A DNA stretch of 25,924 nt from CAINEC01 sp046073825 (GCA_046073825.1 JBJTMY010000124.1:1-25924), one strand, 5' to 3'. Positions 15,616 to 23,777 are shown, numbered from the stretch's first letter. Made by a program: numbers and translations. Notes: generated from the letters alone by a model not told the origin.

Positions 15616-15641
15616 ATTTTCCAATTATACAACAGGAAAAT
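15616..15641. repeat. Inverted repeat between leuS and ftsX
   Basis: ATTTTCC (15616-15622) and GGAAAAT (15635-15641) are perfect inverted copies 12 bases apart. The dyad lies 23 bases upstream of the ftsX -7 element, in the 201-base divergent leuS/ftsX gap. It may be an operator or chance; nothing else in this gap is clear. Confidence 0.3.
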
Positions 15642-15663
15642 AGGGAAATTTGATTCAGCTGAT

Positions 15664-15671
15664 TACATTTG
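15664..15671 (+). promoter_or_regulatory. -7 element of the ftsX operon
   Basis: TACATTTG, a perfect TAnnTTTG, 28 bases before the ftsX ATG. A TTTG lies only 11 bases upstream (15649-15652), too close for a standard -33. Confidence 0.45.
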
Positions 15672-15699
15672 TGGCAAAGAAAAAGCCCCAGCGCAGTAA

Positions 15700-16548
15700 A
15701 TGAAGAGTTTGAAAAATCCGTCAGGAGTATCAAGTATTATTAGTATCACCTTAGTATTGATTGTACTTGGCACATTAGCCCTGATTATTTCCAGTGCACA
15801 AAAAATCTCAAATCATTTAAAAGAAAATGTTGAAGTAGCGATTACACTACGCAGCGACTCAGACGCAGTGGCTATACAACAATTGGTACAACAATTAAAA
15901 TCTGCTGAATACGCAAAGAATATACAATACATCAGCAAAGAACAATCAGCTATTAATTTACAGGAGAAGTTAGGAGAAAATTTCGTTGACTTTTTAGGGT
16001 ACAATCCGCTGAAACCATCCATCATCATTACCTTTAAATCAAATTACACCGACAAAGTTTTAATGAAAAATATCATCAACAAAATGGCCACCAATAGCCT
16101 TATTGAAGATGTTCAATATCAAGAATCCTTAATTACCGAACTTAACGAAAACTTAAAAACGGTATCAATCATACTTGTAAGCTTTGGGTTGCTAATGATT
16201 GTTGTTGCCATTGGATTAATTAATAACACCATTCGAATTGCACTTTATGCACAACGACAAATTATTCGTAGTATGTTATTGGTAGGCGCAACGAAAAACT
16301 TTATTAGAAGGCCATTTTTATTGGACAGTATCAGGAATGGAATTCTTGGTGGAATTTTCTCCATTATTATTTTGATGGCCGCTGTTTATTTTGCAGAACA
16401 AAAAATTACAGATTTAAAAGATTTAATTGATATCAACACGATAATTTCGGTGAGTGCAGTAGTGCTTACGTGCGGGATTTTGCTTTCCTTTATTTGCACG
16501 ATGATCGCACTTAATCGACATTTAAAATATAGAACTAATTTATTATAA
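15700..16548 (+). CDS. ftsX: Cell division protein FtsX (permease-like)
   Basis: A 282-residue FtsX with the family's layout: a first membrane segment (about 10-30, ISITLVLIVLGTLALIISSA), a large periplasmic domain (about 35-145) with NVEVAITLRSDSD and IQYISKEQSA, then three further membrane segments (about 150-175, 210-230, 245-268) in the MacB/FtsX permease fold, including VSFGLLMIVVAIGLINNTIR and MLLVGATKNFIRRPFLL. With FtsE it links the divisome to septal peptidoglycan hydrolases; ftsE is not in the window. It is the first gene of ftsX-DUF3098-uppP-truB. A ten-codon frame beginning GTG at 15671 (MAKKKPQRSK) overlaps its ATG; see findings. Confidence 0.93.
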   Translation: MKSLKNPSGVSSIISITLVLIVLGTLALIISSAQKISNHLKENVEVAITLRSDSDAVAIQQLVQQLKSAEYAKNIQYISKEQSAINLQEKLGENFVDFLGYNPLKPSIIITFKSNYTDKVLMKNIINKMATNSLIEDVQYQESLITELNENLKTVSIILVSFGLLMIVVAIGLINNTIRIALYAQRQIIRSMLLVGATKNFIRRPFLLDSIRNGILGGIFSIIILMAAVYFAEQKITDLKDLIDINTIISVSAVVLTCGILLSFICTMIALNRHLKYRTNLL

Positions 16549-16553
16549 AAATC

Positions 16554-16838
16554 ATGGCGAAGAAAGAAGTTAAAAGCACAACTACAACGGAAAAAACAGG
16601 CCCTGTTTCAAGAGAAGGATTTGTATTTTCTAAGATTAACTTTCAGTTATTTATTATTAGCGTAGTAACGATTGTTATAGGATATGCTTTAATGGCTGGA
16701 GGCAAATCAGACGATCCAAACAAGTTCAGTGAAGGCCTATTCAACTTTCAACGAATTACCTTAGCACCGATTATAGTTCTTGCAGGTTATGCGTTAGGTA
16801 TCTATTCTATTCTGAAAAAATCAGATCGCGCAGAATGA
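16554..16838 (+). CDS. DUF3098 small membrane protein
   Basis: A 94-residue protein with a lysine- and threonine-rich cytoplasmic N-terminus (MAKKEVKSTTTTEKTGPVSR) and two membrane helices (about 28-48 and 68-88), ending KKSDRAE. The GFVFSKINFQLFIISVVTIV and IGYALMAGG blocks, and the FNFQRITLAPIIVLAGYALG helix, are typical of DUF3098, which in Bacteroidota sits between ftsX and uppP as here. Function unknown; the context suggests envelope or division. It starts five bases after the ftsX stop and overlaps the uppP start as ATGA, so translation is probably coupled. Confidence 0.88.
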   Translation: MAKKEVKSTTTTEKTGPVSREGFVFSKINFQLFIISVVTIVIGYALMAGGKSDDPNKFSEGLFNFQRITLAPIIVLAGYALGIYSILKKSDRAE

Positions 16839-17644
16839 ACATTTTTCAATCGGTAGTATTGGCAATTGTGGAAGGAATCACTGAATTCCTCCCCATTTCC
16901 TCTACAGGTCACATGGTAATTGCCTCGTCATTAATGGGAATATCTAATGATGAGTTTACTAAAACCTTTACTGTTTCCATACAATTAGGTGCCATCTTAT
17001 CGGTGGTTGTTTTATATTTCAAACGATTTTTTCAGACGATAAACTTTTATTTTAAGTTATTTATTGGAGTTATTCCTGCAATAATTTTAGGGTTACTATT
17101 CGATGATTATATTGATGCATTATTGGGTAATGTATTAATAGTGGCATATACCTTATTGGTAGGAGGTGTACTATTAATATTCCTAGAAGACCTATTAAAG
17201 CACAAGGAAATTGAAGACAGTACAGATGATATCACGTACCCCAAAGCATTTAAAGTAGGAATTTTTCAATGCCTCGCAATGATTCCGGGAGTTTCCAGAT
17301 CGGCTTCAACAATTATTGGAGGAATGATACAGAATTTGAGCAGAAAAACTGCTGCTGAATTTTCGTTTTTCTTGGCTTTACCCACCATGTTTGGTGCAAC
17401 GGTTTTAAAAGTTTATAAATTTTCGAAAGCGATGCACGAAAAGGGGGTTTCTTTTACAGATAATGAAAAGTTAATGCTAATAATTGGAAACATTGTAGCA
17501 TTTGCTGTGGCAATGATTGCAATTAAAGCATTTATCAGTTACCTGACAAAGCATGGATTTAAAATGTTTGGATACTATCGAATAATTGTGGGTCTGCTTA
17601 TTATTTTATTATACATCTTAGACTACGATATTCAGCTTATTTAA
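16835..17644 (+). CDS. uppP: Undecaprenyl-diphosphatase UppP/BacA
   Basis: A 269-residue integral membrane phosphatase converting undecaprenyl pyrophosphate to the monophosphate lipid carrier used for peptidoglycan and O-antigen synthesis; it also confers bacitracin tolerance. Both signatures are present: VEGITEFLPISSTGH (residues 12-26) and PGVSRSAST (151-159, with Arg155), which face each other in the family's inverted-repeat fold. EFSFFLALPTMFGA is the third conserved block. About seven to eight hydrophobic segments are seen. It overlaps the DUF3098 gene by four bases and the truB start by one base (TAATG), so the operon is tightly coupled. Confidence 0.97.
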   Translation: MNIFQSVVLAIVEGITEFLPISSTGHMVIASSLMGISNDEFTKTFTVSIQLGAILSVVVLYFKRFFQTINFYFKLFIGVIPAIILGLLFDDYIDALLGNVLIVAYTLLVGGVLLIFLEDLLKHKEIEDSTDDITYPKAFKVGIFQCLAMIPGVSRSASTIIGGMIQNLSRKTAAEFSFFLALPTMFGATVLKVYKFSKAMHEKGVSFTDNEKLMLIIGNIVAFAVAMIAIKAFISYLTKHGFKMFGYYRIIVGLLIILLYILDYDIQLI

Positions 17645-18330
17645 TGACAGAAAATTTTATTGATGAGTCGATAGGCAAAGTGTTATTGGTAAACAAACCA
17701 TTAACTTGGACATCGACCGATGTAGTAAGGAAATTAAAGGGAATTTTAAGAGTCAAGAAAATTGGACATGCTGGAACGCTTGATCCCTTGGCCACTGGAC
17801 TTTTAATTATTTGCGTTGGAAAAAAAACCAAGACGATTCCATTCATCCAAGAAGAAGAAAAAGAGTATACCGGAACTTTTTATTTGGGCGCCACTACTCC
17901 ATCATTTGATAAAGAAACCGAACACGACTCCACATTCGATACATCAACTATCACCAATGAACAAATTATGGAGGCTGTTGAACAGCTAAAAGGACATCAA
18001 CTGCAAACTCCTCCGATGTTTTCGGCGGTAAAGGTAAATGGCAAGCGAGCGTATGATATAGCTAGGAAAGGGGAAACAGTAGAACTTAAATCAAAGCCAA
18101 TAGAAATAAAAGAATTTGAAATAAGTCGAATAGAATTACCTGAAATAGACTTCCGAATTGTTTGCACAAAAGGAACCTATATCCGCTCCATTGCGCGCGA
18201 TTTAGGGTTAAAACTAAATAATGGAGCTTATTTGACAAAGCTTTGCAGAACACGGATTGGCCCGTATCTTCTTTCCGAATCAGCTGAAATTGAGTCGTTT
18301 GCAAGAAATAAGACCAGCAAATCTGAGTAG
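17644..18330 (+). CDS. truB: tRNA pseudouridine(55) synthase TruB
   Basis: A 228-residue TruB, which makes pseudouridine 55 in the T-loop of tRNAs. VLLVNKPLTWTSTDVV (13-28) is the first family block. GHAGTLDPLATGLL (41-54) holds the catalytic Asp47. TPPMFSAVKVNGKRAYD, the KGTYIRSIARDLG block and LTKLCRTRIG follow. It lacks the C-terminal PUA-like extension of E. coli TruB, giving the short form common in Bacteroidota. It overlaps uppP by one base. After its stop the 202 bases to queA hold a small inverted repeat (18352-18364, GCTGAA-A-TTCAGC) and the queA promoter, with no clear terminator. Confidence 0.96.
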   Translation: MTENFIDESIGKVLLVNKPLTWTSTDVVRKLKGILRVKKIGHAGTLDPLATGLLIICVGKKTKTIPFIQEEEKEYTGTFYLGATTPSFDKETEHDSTFDTSTITNEQIMEAVEQLKGHQLQTPPMFSAVKVNGKRAYDIARKGETVELKSKPIEIKEFEISRIELPEIDFRIVCTKGTYIRSIARDLGLKLNNGAYLTKLCRTRIGPYLLSESAEIESFARNKTSKSE

Positions 18331-18422
18331 AATTTCGTCAAAATTCAAATCGCTGAAATTCAGCACCTTACGACAATAAAAAGTTTTTAGTTGCTGATTA
18401 ACAACAACTTAAAGCCGTCTTG

Positions 18423-18455
18423 TTTAGAAAACGGGGTATTCGTACCCTATCTTTG
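18423..18455 (+). promoter_or_regulatory. queA promoter with inverted repeat in the spacer
   Basis: TTTAG (18423-18427), 20-base spacer, TATCTTTG (18448-18455), a perfect -7 element. Within the spacer, abutting the -7 box, GGGTA (18434-18438) and TACCC (18443-18447) are perfect inverted copies separated by TTCG. The predicted start is near 18459. In the leader, GGGCTT (18471-18476) can pair with AAGCCC (18518-18523), close to the ATG at 18533. Confidence 0.6.
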
Positions 18456-18532
18456 GCGTCCCAATTAGAAGGGCTTTTCGATACTAAATTCAACAGTAAA
18501 ATCTAAAACAATATAATAAGCCCGTAAGCTAC

Positions 18533-19585
18533 ATGAAACTTTCCCAATTCAAATTTAACTTCAACGAAAAATTATTAGCCACCCACCCAGCTGCCAACAG
18601 AGACGAGTCCCGTTTGATGGTCATTCACAAAAGCACTGGTAAAATTGAACACAAGGTATTTAAAGATGTGTTGAATTATTTCGATGATGGCGATGTATTA
18701 GTATTAAACAATACCAAAGTTTTCCCAGCACGATTATATGGTAATAAAGAAAAGACAGGTGCTAAAATAGAAGTGTTTTTGTTGAGAGAGTTAAATGCGG
18801 AAAGCAAATTATGGGATGTATTAGTTGACCCTGCACGTAAAATCAGAATTGGGAACAAACTTTATTTTGGAGACGATGATAATTTAGTTGCAGAAGTAAT
18901 TGACAATACTACCTCAAGAGGAAGAACTTTACGTTTTTTATTTGATGGAACATCGGAAGAGTTTCGTGACGTCATTGAGCAACTAGGTAACACACCATTA
19001 CCAAAGTATATCAAAAGAAAAGCAGAGCCTGCTGATAAAGATCGTTATCAAACGGTATTTGCACGCAACGAAGGAGCTGTTGCAGCTCCTACTGCAGGAT
19101 TGCATTTTAGTCGTGAGTTATTAAAGCGACTTGAACTTAAAGGATGTAACTTAGCGGAAGTTACTCTACATGTTGGACTAGGTACATTTCGTCCGGTAGA
19201 AGTAGAAGATTTAACGAAACATAAAATGGAATCAGAGCAATTTTTCATTCCGCAAGATGCCGTTAATATTGTGAATAAAGCAAAAGCAAACAAAAAGAAT
19301 ATTTGTGCTGTAGGAACCACAACGATGCGTTGTTTAGAAACATCTGTATCGACCATGGGAGAATTGAAGCCGAATGAAGGTTGGACGAACAAATTTATTT
19401 TCCCTCCATACGACTTTAGTATTGCGAACATGATGATTACGAACTTCCACATGCCAGAATCAACTTTGTTAATGATGGCAACTGCCTTTGGAGGTTATGA
19501 TTTAATTATGGAAGCTTATCGCGTAGCGCAGAAAGAAAAGTATCGTTTCTACAGCTATGGTGATGCGATGTTGATTCTTGATTAA
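18533..19585 (+). CDS. queA: S-adenosylmethionine:tRNA ribosyltransferase-isomerase QueA
   Basis: A 350-residue QueA, which transfers and isomerises the ribosyl group of S-adenosylmethionine onto preQ1-modified tRNA to form epoxyqueuosine at wobble position 34. Family blocks: the N-terminus MKLSQFKFNFNEKLLATHPA, VLVLNNTKVFPARLYG (about 55-70), a beta-barrel insertion (about 75-150), GNTPLPKYIKR, DRYQTVFARNEGAVAAPTAG (about 169-188), HVGLGTFRPVEVED and ITNFHMPESTLLMMATAFGG near the end. The length is usual. It has its own promoter, 77 bases upstream, and overlaps ispD by one base (TAATG). I looked for a preQ1 riboswitch in the leader and did not see one. Confidence 0.96.
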   Translation: MKLSQFKFNFNEKLLATHPAANRDESRLMVIHKSTGKIEHKVFKDVLNYFDDGDVLVLNNTKVFPARLYGNKEKTGAKIEVFLLRELNAESKLWDVLVDPARKIRIGNKLYFGDDDNLVAEVIDNTTSRGRTLRFLFDGTSEEFRDVIEQLGNTPLPKYIKRKAEPADKDRYQTVFARNEGAVAAPTAGLHFSRELLKRLELKGCNLAEVTLHVGLGTFRPVEVEDLTKHKMESEQFFIPQDAVNIVNKAKANKKNICAVGTTTMRCLETSVSTMGELKPNEGWTNKFIFPPYDFSIANMMITNFHMPESTLLMMATAFGGYDLIMEAYRVAQKEKYRFYSYGDAMLILD

Positions 19586-20241
19586 TGAAAAAAGTTGCAA
19601 TCATTGTTGCTGGAGGAAGTGGTAGCCGTATGAATGCGCCACTGCCTAAACAGTTTTTGTTGATTGCCAACGAACCCGTATTATTTCACACCCTTCGGAA
19701 ATTTGAAAAAGTTGCTGATCAAACTATTTTGGTCATGCATCCTGAATGGATTACCCATTGGAAACAGCTGATTATTGATCACCATTTTACTTTGGAACAT
19801 AGCATTGTTTCTGGGGGTGAAACCCGCGCAGAATCGGTTTATAACGGACTAAAAACTATCGACAGCAATTGCTTAGTCGCGGTGCATGACGCTGCACGTC
19901 CGTTAGTAACTACACACTTGATAGAACAAACTTTTGAAACCGCCGAAAAGCATGGGGCTTGTATTCCGGTGATTTCACTTAAAGAGAGTATTCGACGAAT
20001 TCAGGAAGGTGGATCAAGTTCCTTTGTAAACCGCGAAGAATATAAGATTGTTCAGACGCCACAAACCTTTCAATACAAGCTCTTGATGGAGGCCTATGCG
20101 AATGAAAATCGTGCTTACTTTACAGATGATGCTTCCTTAGTTGAAGCAAGTGGACAACCTGTTTTTTTAATTGAGGGGGAAGAAAGTAATATTAAAATCA
20201 CTTTACCTACTGATTTAATAATAGCCCAACAATTTATTTAA
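19585..20241 (+). CDS. ispD: 2-C-methyl-D-erythritol 4-phosphate cytidylyltransferase IspD
   Basis: A 218-residue nucleotidyltransferase, third enzyme of the MEP pathway: it joins CTP and methylerythritol phosphate to give CDP-ME for isoprenoid synthesis. The nucleotide-binding loop is VAGGSGSRMNAPLPKQFL (8-25, with the conserved Arg15 and Lys22). GGETRAESVYNGL (77-89) and VAVHDAARPLV (98-108) give the Ser/Arg and Asp102/Arg105 signatures. KIVQTPQTFQ and FTDDASLVE complete the site. The start is fixed by TAATG overlap with queA and by the conserved N-terminus. Its product ultimately supplies undecaprenol, the carrier recycled by the uppP product nearby. Confidence 0.95.
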   Translation: MKKVAIIVAGGSGSRMNAPLPKQFLLIANEPVLFHTLRKFEKVADQTILVMHPEWITHWKQLIIDHHFTLEHSIVSGGETRAESVYNGLKTIDSNCLVAVHDAARPLVTTHLIEQTFETAEKHGACIPVISLKESIRRIQEGGSSSFVNREEYKIVQTPQTFQYKLLMEAYANENRAYFTDDASLVEASGQPVFLIEGEESNIKITLPTDLIIAQQFI

Positions 20242-20323
20242 TATTTTTCAAAATAATGCGTTCAACCCTAACGTTAAGTAGCAGGCGTTGAATTAACATT
20301 TGATTGTGCAAATTGTCTTCTCA

Positions 20324-20340
20324 GCATCTTTTAAAAATGC
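20324..20340. repeat. Imperfect palindrome upstream of the carboxypeptidase gene
   Basis: GCATCTTTTAAAAATGC is a 17-base dyad with one mismatched pair, ending 26 bases before the ATG at 20367. The rest of this 125-base gap shows only a poor -7-like TATAATTG (20352-20359) and a short TAACGTTA palindrome. It could be an operator or chance in AT-rich sequence. Confidence 0.25.
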
Positions 20341-20366
20341 AATAAAAATTGTATAATTGTGTAAAC

Positions 20367-21956
20367 ATGAAAATCAGAAACTATTTCCTTTCTAATTACA
20401 AGCAAACACTTTTAGCTTTTGCTTTGATTTTATTTGGAATTCAATTTTCATTTGCATCAAATAATGACTCTCTTAAATCACCTGTTTTTAAAAACGAATA
20501 CATCACTGGACTAGTAAGTGATGAAGATCAAATCAGAGCGGGTTTATTATACGATATAACGAGAGATAAAATTGTTTGGGATAAAAGAGGAGACCAAGTG
20601 TTTCCTATTGCATCTTTAACAAAAATGATGGTAGGACTTTTGGCTATTGAAGACTTAGAGGCAGGAAAGATTTCTATGACGGATACGATAACCGTTACTG
20701 AAAGCTTCAAGAAAAAAATCAGAAGAAGAAAATACACTACTTATACTGTGCAGTATGATTATTCGTTAGAGGATGCATTAAAAATGGCCATGGTCGCTTC
20801 ACACAATGAAAGCACCATTTGGATTGCTAAGCACTGTGCACCCACTATTGAAGAATTTGTTGCTCGAATGAATCAAAGAGCAGCAGAGTTGGGAATGAAT
20901 TCCACAAAATATTATAACACTTCTGGACTTCCAGGATTTGGCCCTACACCAGACAACAGTTCTACTCCAAGAGATTTATTATTGTTAGGAATGGAGATTG
21001 CAAAACATCCATTGCTAATGAACATCACGTCTATTCCTTATGCAACAGTCAGTAATGGAAAGTTTAAAACTACGTATAGAAATCATAATGGGTTAGTGAT
21101 AAACTACAATGAAGAAGTTGATGGGATTAAAACAGGATTTACAAGAGCTGCAGGTTTTTGCTTGGTATCCACTTGTAGTCGGGGTGGACATAAATTAATG
21201 GGTGTAGTTTTAGGTTGCCAAAGTGCTGTTGTACGTAACGGATTAGTAGCCTCTATGGTGAACAATTATTTTGATGCAATAAAATTAGGAAGACTAGGAG
21301 AAGGCCCAATAGATGGATATCAATCGCGATTGTTTTTAGATAGTGTTGACAGAGGACTTGCGAGTATTGTTCCCCCAATTGACACCATTACGAAAGAAGC
21401 TCCTGATTTAAAATATGCTTATTCATTTAAAACTGTTTATGAAAAAACAAAAGCTATTCATACCGTTCGTAAAGGGGATAATTTAAGCAAGATTGCAGAT
21501 AAATACAATGTTGCATTAGCGGACCTTAAAAAGTGGAATAAGATTAAGCGGAACAGCATTCAATCGGGACAAAAATTAGCGATTTACAAAACCGTAAAGA
21601 AGAAAATTCAAATAAAAATTGTTGTTGATCCAGATGAAGAAAAAGAAGATTTAGCTTGTGATGATGTGGACTTGAAATGTGTTGATGAAGATGTTAATGC
21701 TAGTGGAATTGCAAAAAACGATAAGTCACTAATTAAAGAAGATGCAAAAAATGTAGCGTTGAAAGGCACTGCAACTACCACATCAATTAAAAGAATCAAA
21801 CCTGTTTTTATTTATCATACTGTTCAACCTGGTGATACACTTTGGAGAATTTCTCAACGTTATCAGTTGAACATAGAAGAAATTAAAAAAGCAAATAATA
21901 TTTCAGGCAACACCTTAAAGAAAGGTGTTAAAATTAAAATTCCAGTAAAAGGATAA
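20367..21956 (+). CDS. D-alanyl-D-alanine carboxypeptidase (S11) with two LysM domains
   Basis: 529 residues from the ATG at 20367; the frame opens six codons earlier at a TTG, but the ATG directly precedes the signal peptide (about 1-31; LLAFALILFGIQFSFAS). The S11 penicillin-binding domain has all three active-site motifs: SLTK (Ser83 nucleophile, Lys86), SHN (145-147) and KTG (255-257). It would remove the terminal D-Ala of peptidoglycan pentapeptides. Two LysM domains follow at about 365-407 (HTVRKGDNLSKIADKYN) and 484-526 (HTVQPGDTLWRISQRYQ), joined by an acidic linker with DDVDLKCVDEDV. LysM domains bind glycan strands, so the enzyme is probably tethered to the wall. The arrangement differs from E. 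coli DacA, which ends in a membrane anchor. Confidence 0.93.
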   Translation: MKIRNYFLSNYKQTLLAFALILFGIQFSFASNNDSLKSPVFKNEYITGLVSDEDQIRAGLLYDITRDKIVWDKRGDQVFPIASLTKMMVGLLAIEDLEAGKISMTDTITVTESFKKKIRRRKYTTYTVQYDYSLEDALKMAMVASHNESTIWIAKHCAPTIEEFVARMNQRAAELGMNSTKYYNTSGLPGFGPTPDNSSTPRDLLLLGMEIAKHPLLMNITSIPYATVSNGKFKTTYRNHNGLVINYNEEVDGIKTGFTRAAGFCLVSTCSRGGHKLMGVVLGCQSAVVRNGLVASMVNNYFDAIKLGRLGEGPIDGYQSRLFLDSVDRGLASIVPPIDTITKEAPDLKYAYSFKTVYEKTKAIHTVRKGDNLSKIADKYNVALADLKKWNKIKRNSIQSGQKLAIYKTVKKKIQIKIVVDPDEEKEDLACDDVDLKCVDEDVNASGIAKNDKSLIKEDAKNVALKGTATTTSIKRIKPVFIYHTVQPGDTLWRISQRYQLNIEEIKKANNISGNTLKKGVKIKIPVKG

Positions 21957-21970
21957 TTCCTCATTGATTT

Positions 21971-22528
21971 ATGAAAAATTTATTTTTAACTGTCCTATCA
22001 TTATTGATTGGACATTTCGGATTTAGTCAAGCGAGCAAAACAACTGTTAAACTTCCGATTGATGAATCAACAAAATTGATTACTTATGACAAAGTGATTG
22101 AAGTTACTAATCAGACAAAAGAAAATTTGTTCGATCGTGCCTTAACATGGGCCAAAGGATATTATAAGAATCCAACAGAGGTTATTAGAGAGCAAAATAA
22201 AGAGGAAGGTAAAATAGTTTGTAAAGGCCGATATAAAATCAGCACCCCCCCTGACAAAAAAGGATTCTCGACAGATGCAGGACTAGTGCAATATACGCTT
22301 ACCCTTTTATTTAAAGATGGCAAGATTAAATATAGTTTGTCAGAAATTAATTGGAAACAAACCTCCTACTATGCATGTGAAAAATGGATGGATACCAGTA
22401 GCCAATATTACAAAAGTGAATTTGAATTTTACTTGCAACAAGTAGATACCAATTCGAAAGAAATTTTAAAATCGCTGGAGAAGGAATGTCAAAATCCAAA
22501 GACTGTTTTAAGAAATGATAATTGGTAA
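21971..22528 (+). CDS. Exported DUF4468-type protein
   Basis: A 185-residue protein with a signal peptide (MKNLFLTVLSLLIGHFGFSQ). The mature part resembles DUF4468 (TBP-like fold) proteins of Bacteroidota: ITYDKVIEVTNQTKENLFDR, then ALTWAKGYYKNPTEVI, GKIVCKGRYKI, QYTLTLLFKDGKIKYSLSEI and CEKWMD. Function unknown; such proteins are thought to be periplasmic. It starts 14 bases after the carboxypeptidase stop and is probably in the same transcript. Its stop codon abuts the stop of the convergent amidohydrolase gene with no base between. Confidence 0.8.
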   Translation: MKNLFLTVLSLLIGHFGFSQASKTTVKLPIDESTKLITYDKVIEVTNQTKENLFDRALTWAKGYYKNPTEVIREQNKEEGKIVCKGRYKISTPPDKKGFSTDAGLVQYTLTLLFKDGKIKYSLSEINWKQTSYYACEKWMDTSSQYYKSEFEFYLQQVDTNSKEILKSLEKECQNPKTVLRNDNW

Positions 22529-23716
22529 TTAAACATCAATATTCTTTGAATAACTGTTTGCAGTTATTTTAGGATTGACTGTATTCACATTCAAAATTTG
22601 AACTAAACCTGGATGATATCCGGGTTTTATTTTTCCTAAATTACTTCCTAACGATAATGCGTTAGCCCCATTGAGAGTTGCCCATTTAATCAATCTTTCA
22701 AACGGCATTTCACTCTTTTTTGCAGCAATTGATTTTAACTCTTCCCAAACAGATAGCTGGTAATTACTTGCAAGACTATCTGTACCAATTACTACATTTA
22801 ATTCATCATTATTGAACAATGATAAATTGGGGGGTTCGCCGGTTATGTAACGGTTGGCATTAACGCAAAGACACCAATAAAGATTTTTATTTAACTCGCA
22901 AGCTATTGCAATCTCCTCCTTGGTAGTTTTTACATTGTGAACTAAAATAAAAGGATTAGCATGATTGAGCGCTTTGACAATATTTAGCAAGACAGAACCT
23001 TCACTCCAATTGTCAAAATCATTAACCGGTAACTTATACTTTTCAAAAACTGTTTTCAGATTTCCATATTGCTTTGAACAAAAATCTATCTCATCCTCGC
23101 TTTCGTTTATGTGAATAGATGAAGACGAATTTGCTTTCAAACCTTCATTCACTAAAGAAATCAAACGTTTACTGATTGAGTAGGGCGCGTGCAATGCAAG
23201 CGAGCTCTTTTTTAATCCTTCGGATTTAAATTCATTTAGCAAATCAACACCATTATTAAATCGAGCCTCTGCCACCTTTTCACTTAACCCCATTACTTCA
23301 ATAAAAGTATGGTACGTAATTCTGCTATTCTTTTTTATTGTTATCGAATCAGCGGTATTCGATATATCTCCAACCGCAACAACTCCTTCCTTCCACATCG
23401 ATTCATCCATACTTTGCATTGCTGTTTGCTTTGCCTGTTCAGATGTTTCATTTCGTAAAGCAAATAGCTGATCAATAAATCCAGCCATACCATTTTGCAA
23501 GGAGTTAATTTTCCCTTTCAAATGAGAGAGCTCAAGATGACAATGTGCATTTACAAATCCTGGAATAATAACTCCATTAATAAATTCACAATCGGTAAAA
23601 TCATCGTCCTGAAAAACGGATACAATCCGCCCACCCTCACCTACCTCAACAATTCCGTTTAGAAGTGGTGGACCATCATTCGTAATGAGCAATTCTGATT
23701 TGTAGAATTTAGACAT
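22529..23716 (-). CDS. Metal-dependent amidohydrolase, possibly aminodeoxyfutalosine deaminase-like
   Basis: 395 residues from the ATG at 23716; a TTG three codons upstream is the alternative, but GGGAG just before this ATG and the family N-terminus favour it. Amidohydrolase superfamily, SsnA/MtaD/TrzN-like: the beta-sandwich opens, then IPGFVNAHCHLELSHL gives the HxH metal ligands (His58, His60). His202 (SIHINESEDE, followed by the conserved Glu), His260 (LVHNVK) and Asp313 (GTDSLASN) complete the single-metal deaminase site. ATLNGANALSL...GKIKPGYHPGLV is the family end. The NAHCHLELSH variant recalls 6-amino-6-deoxyfutalosine deaminase of the futalosine menaquinone pathway, but substrate assignment by sequence is unreliable. 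No menaquinone gene is adjacent. TAATTTTG (23730-23723) is a possible -7 box six bases before the ATG. Confidence 0.82.
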   Translation of the reverse strand: MSKFYKSELLITNDGPPLLNGIVEVGEGGRIVSVFQDDDFTDCEFINGVIIPGFVNAHCHLELSHLKGKINSLQNGMAGFIDQLFALRNETSEQAKQTAMQSMDESMWKEGVVAVGDISNTADSITIKKNSRITYHTFIEVMGLSEKVAEARFNNGVDLLNEFKSEGLKKSSLALHAPYSISKRLISLVNEGLKANSSSSIHINESEDEIDFCSKQYGNLKTVFEKYKLPVNDFDNWSEGSVLLNIVKALNHANPFILVHNVKTTKEEIAIACELNKNLYWCLCVNANRYITGEPPNLSLFNNDELNVVIGTDSLASNYQLSVWEELKSIAAKKSEMPFERLIKWATLNGANALSLGSNLGKIKPGYHPGLVQILNVNTVNPKITANSYSKNIDV

Positions 23717-23742
23717 CGCTCCCAAAATTAATCAAATAGCTG

Positions 23743-23773
23743 TTGTTATCCATTGTTCGTGATAGTATCTTTG
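23743..23773 (+). promoter_or_regulatory. Consensus promoter of rlmN, abutting the start codon
   Basis: TTG (23743-23745), 20-base spacer, TATCTTTG (23766-23773). Both elements match the Bacteroidota consensus. Only CGGC separates the -7 box from the ATG at 23778, implying a leaderless or nearly leaderless mRNA. Confidence 0.7.
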
Positions 23774-23777
23774 CGGC

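Noticed and set aside
18456..18532. preQ1 riboswitch in the queA leader
   Set aside because: I see no C-rich loop plus A-rich tail pseudoknot arrangement; only a long-range GGGCTT/AAGCCC pairing.
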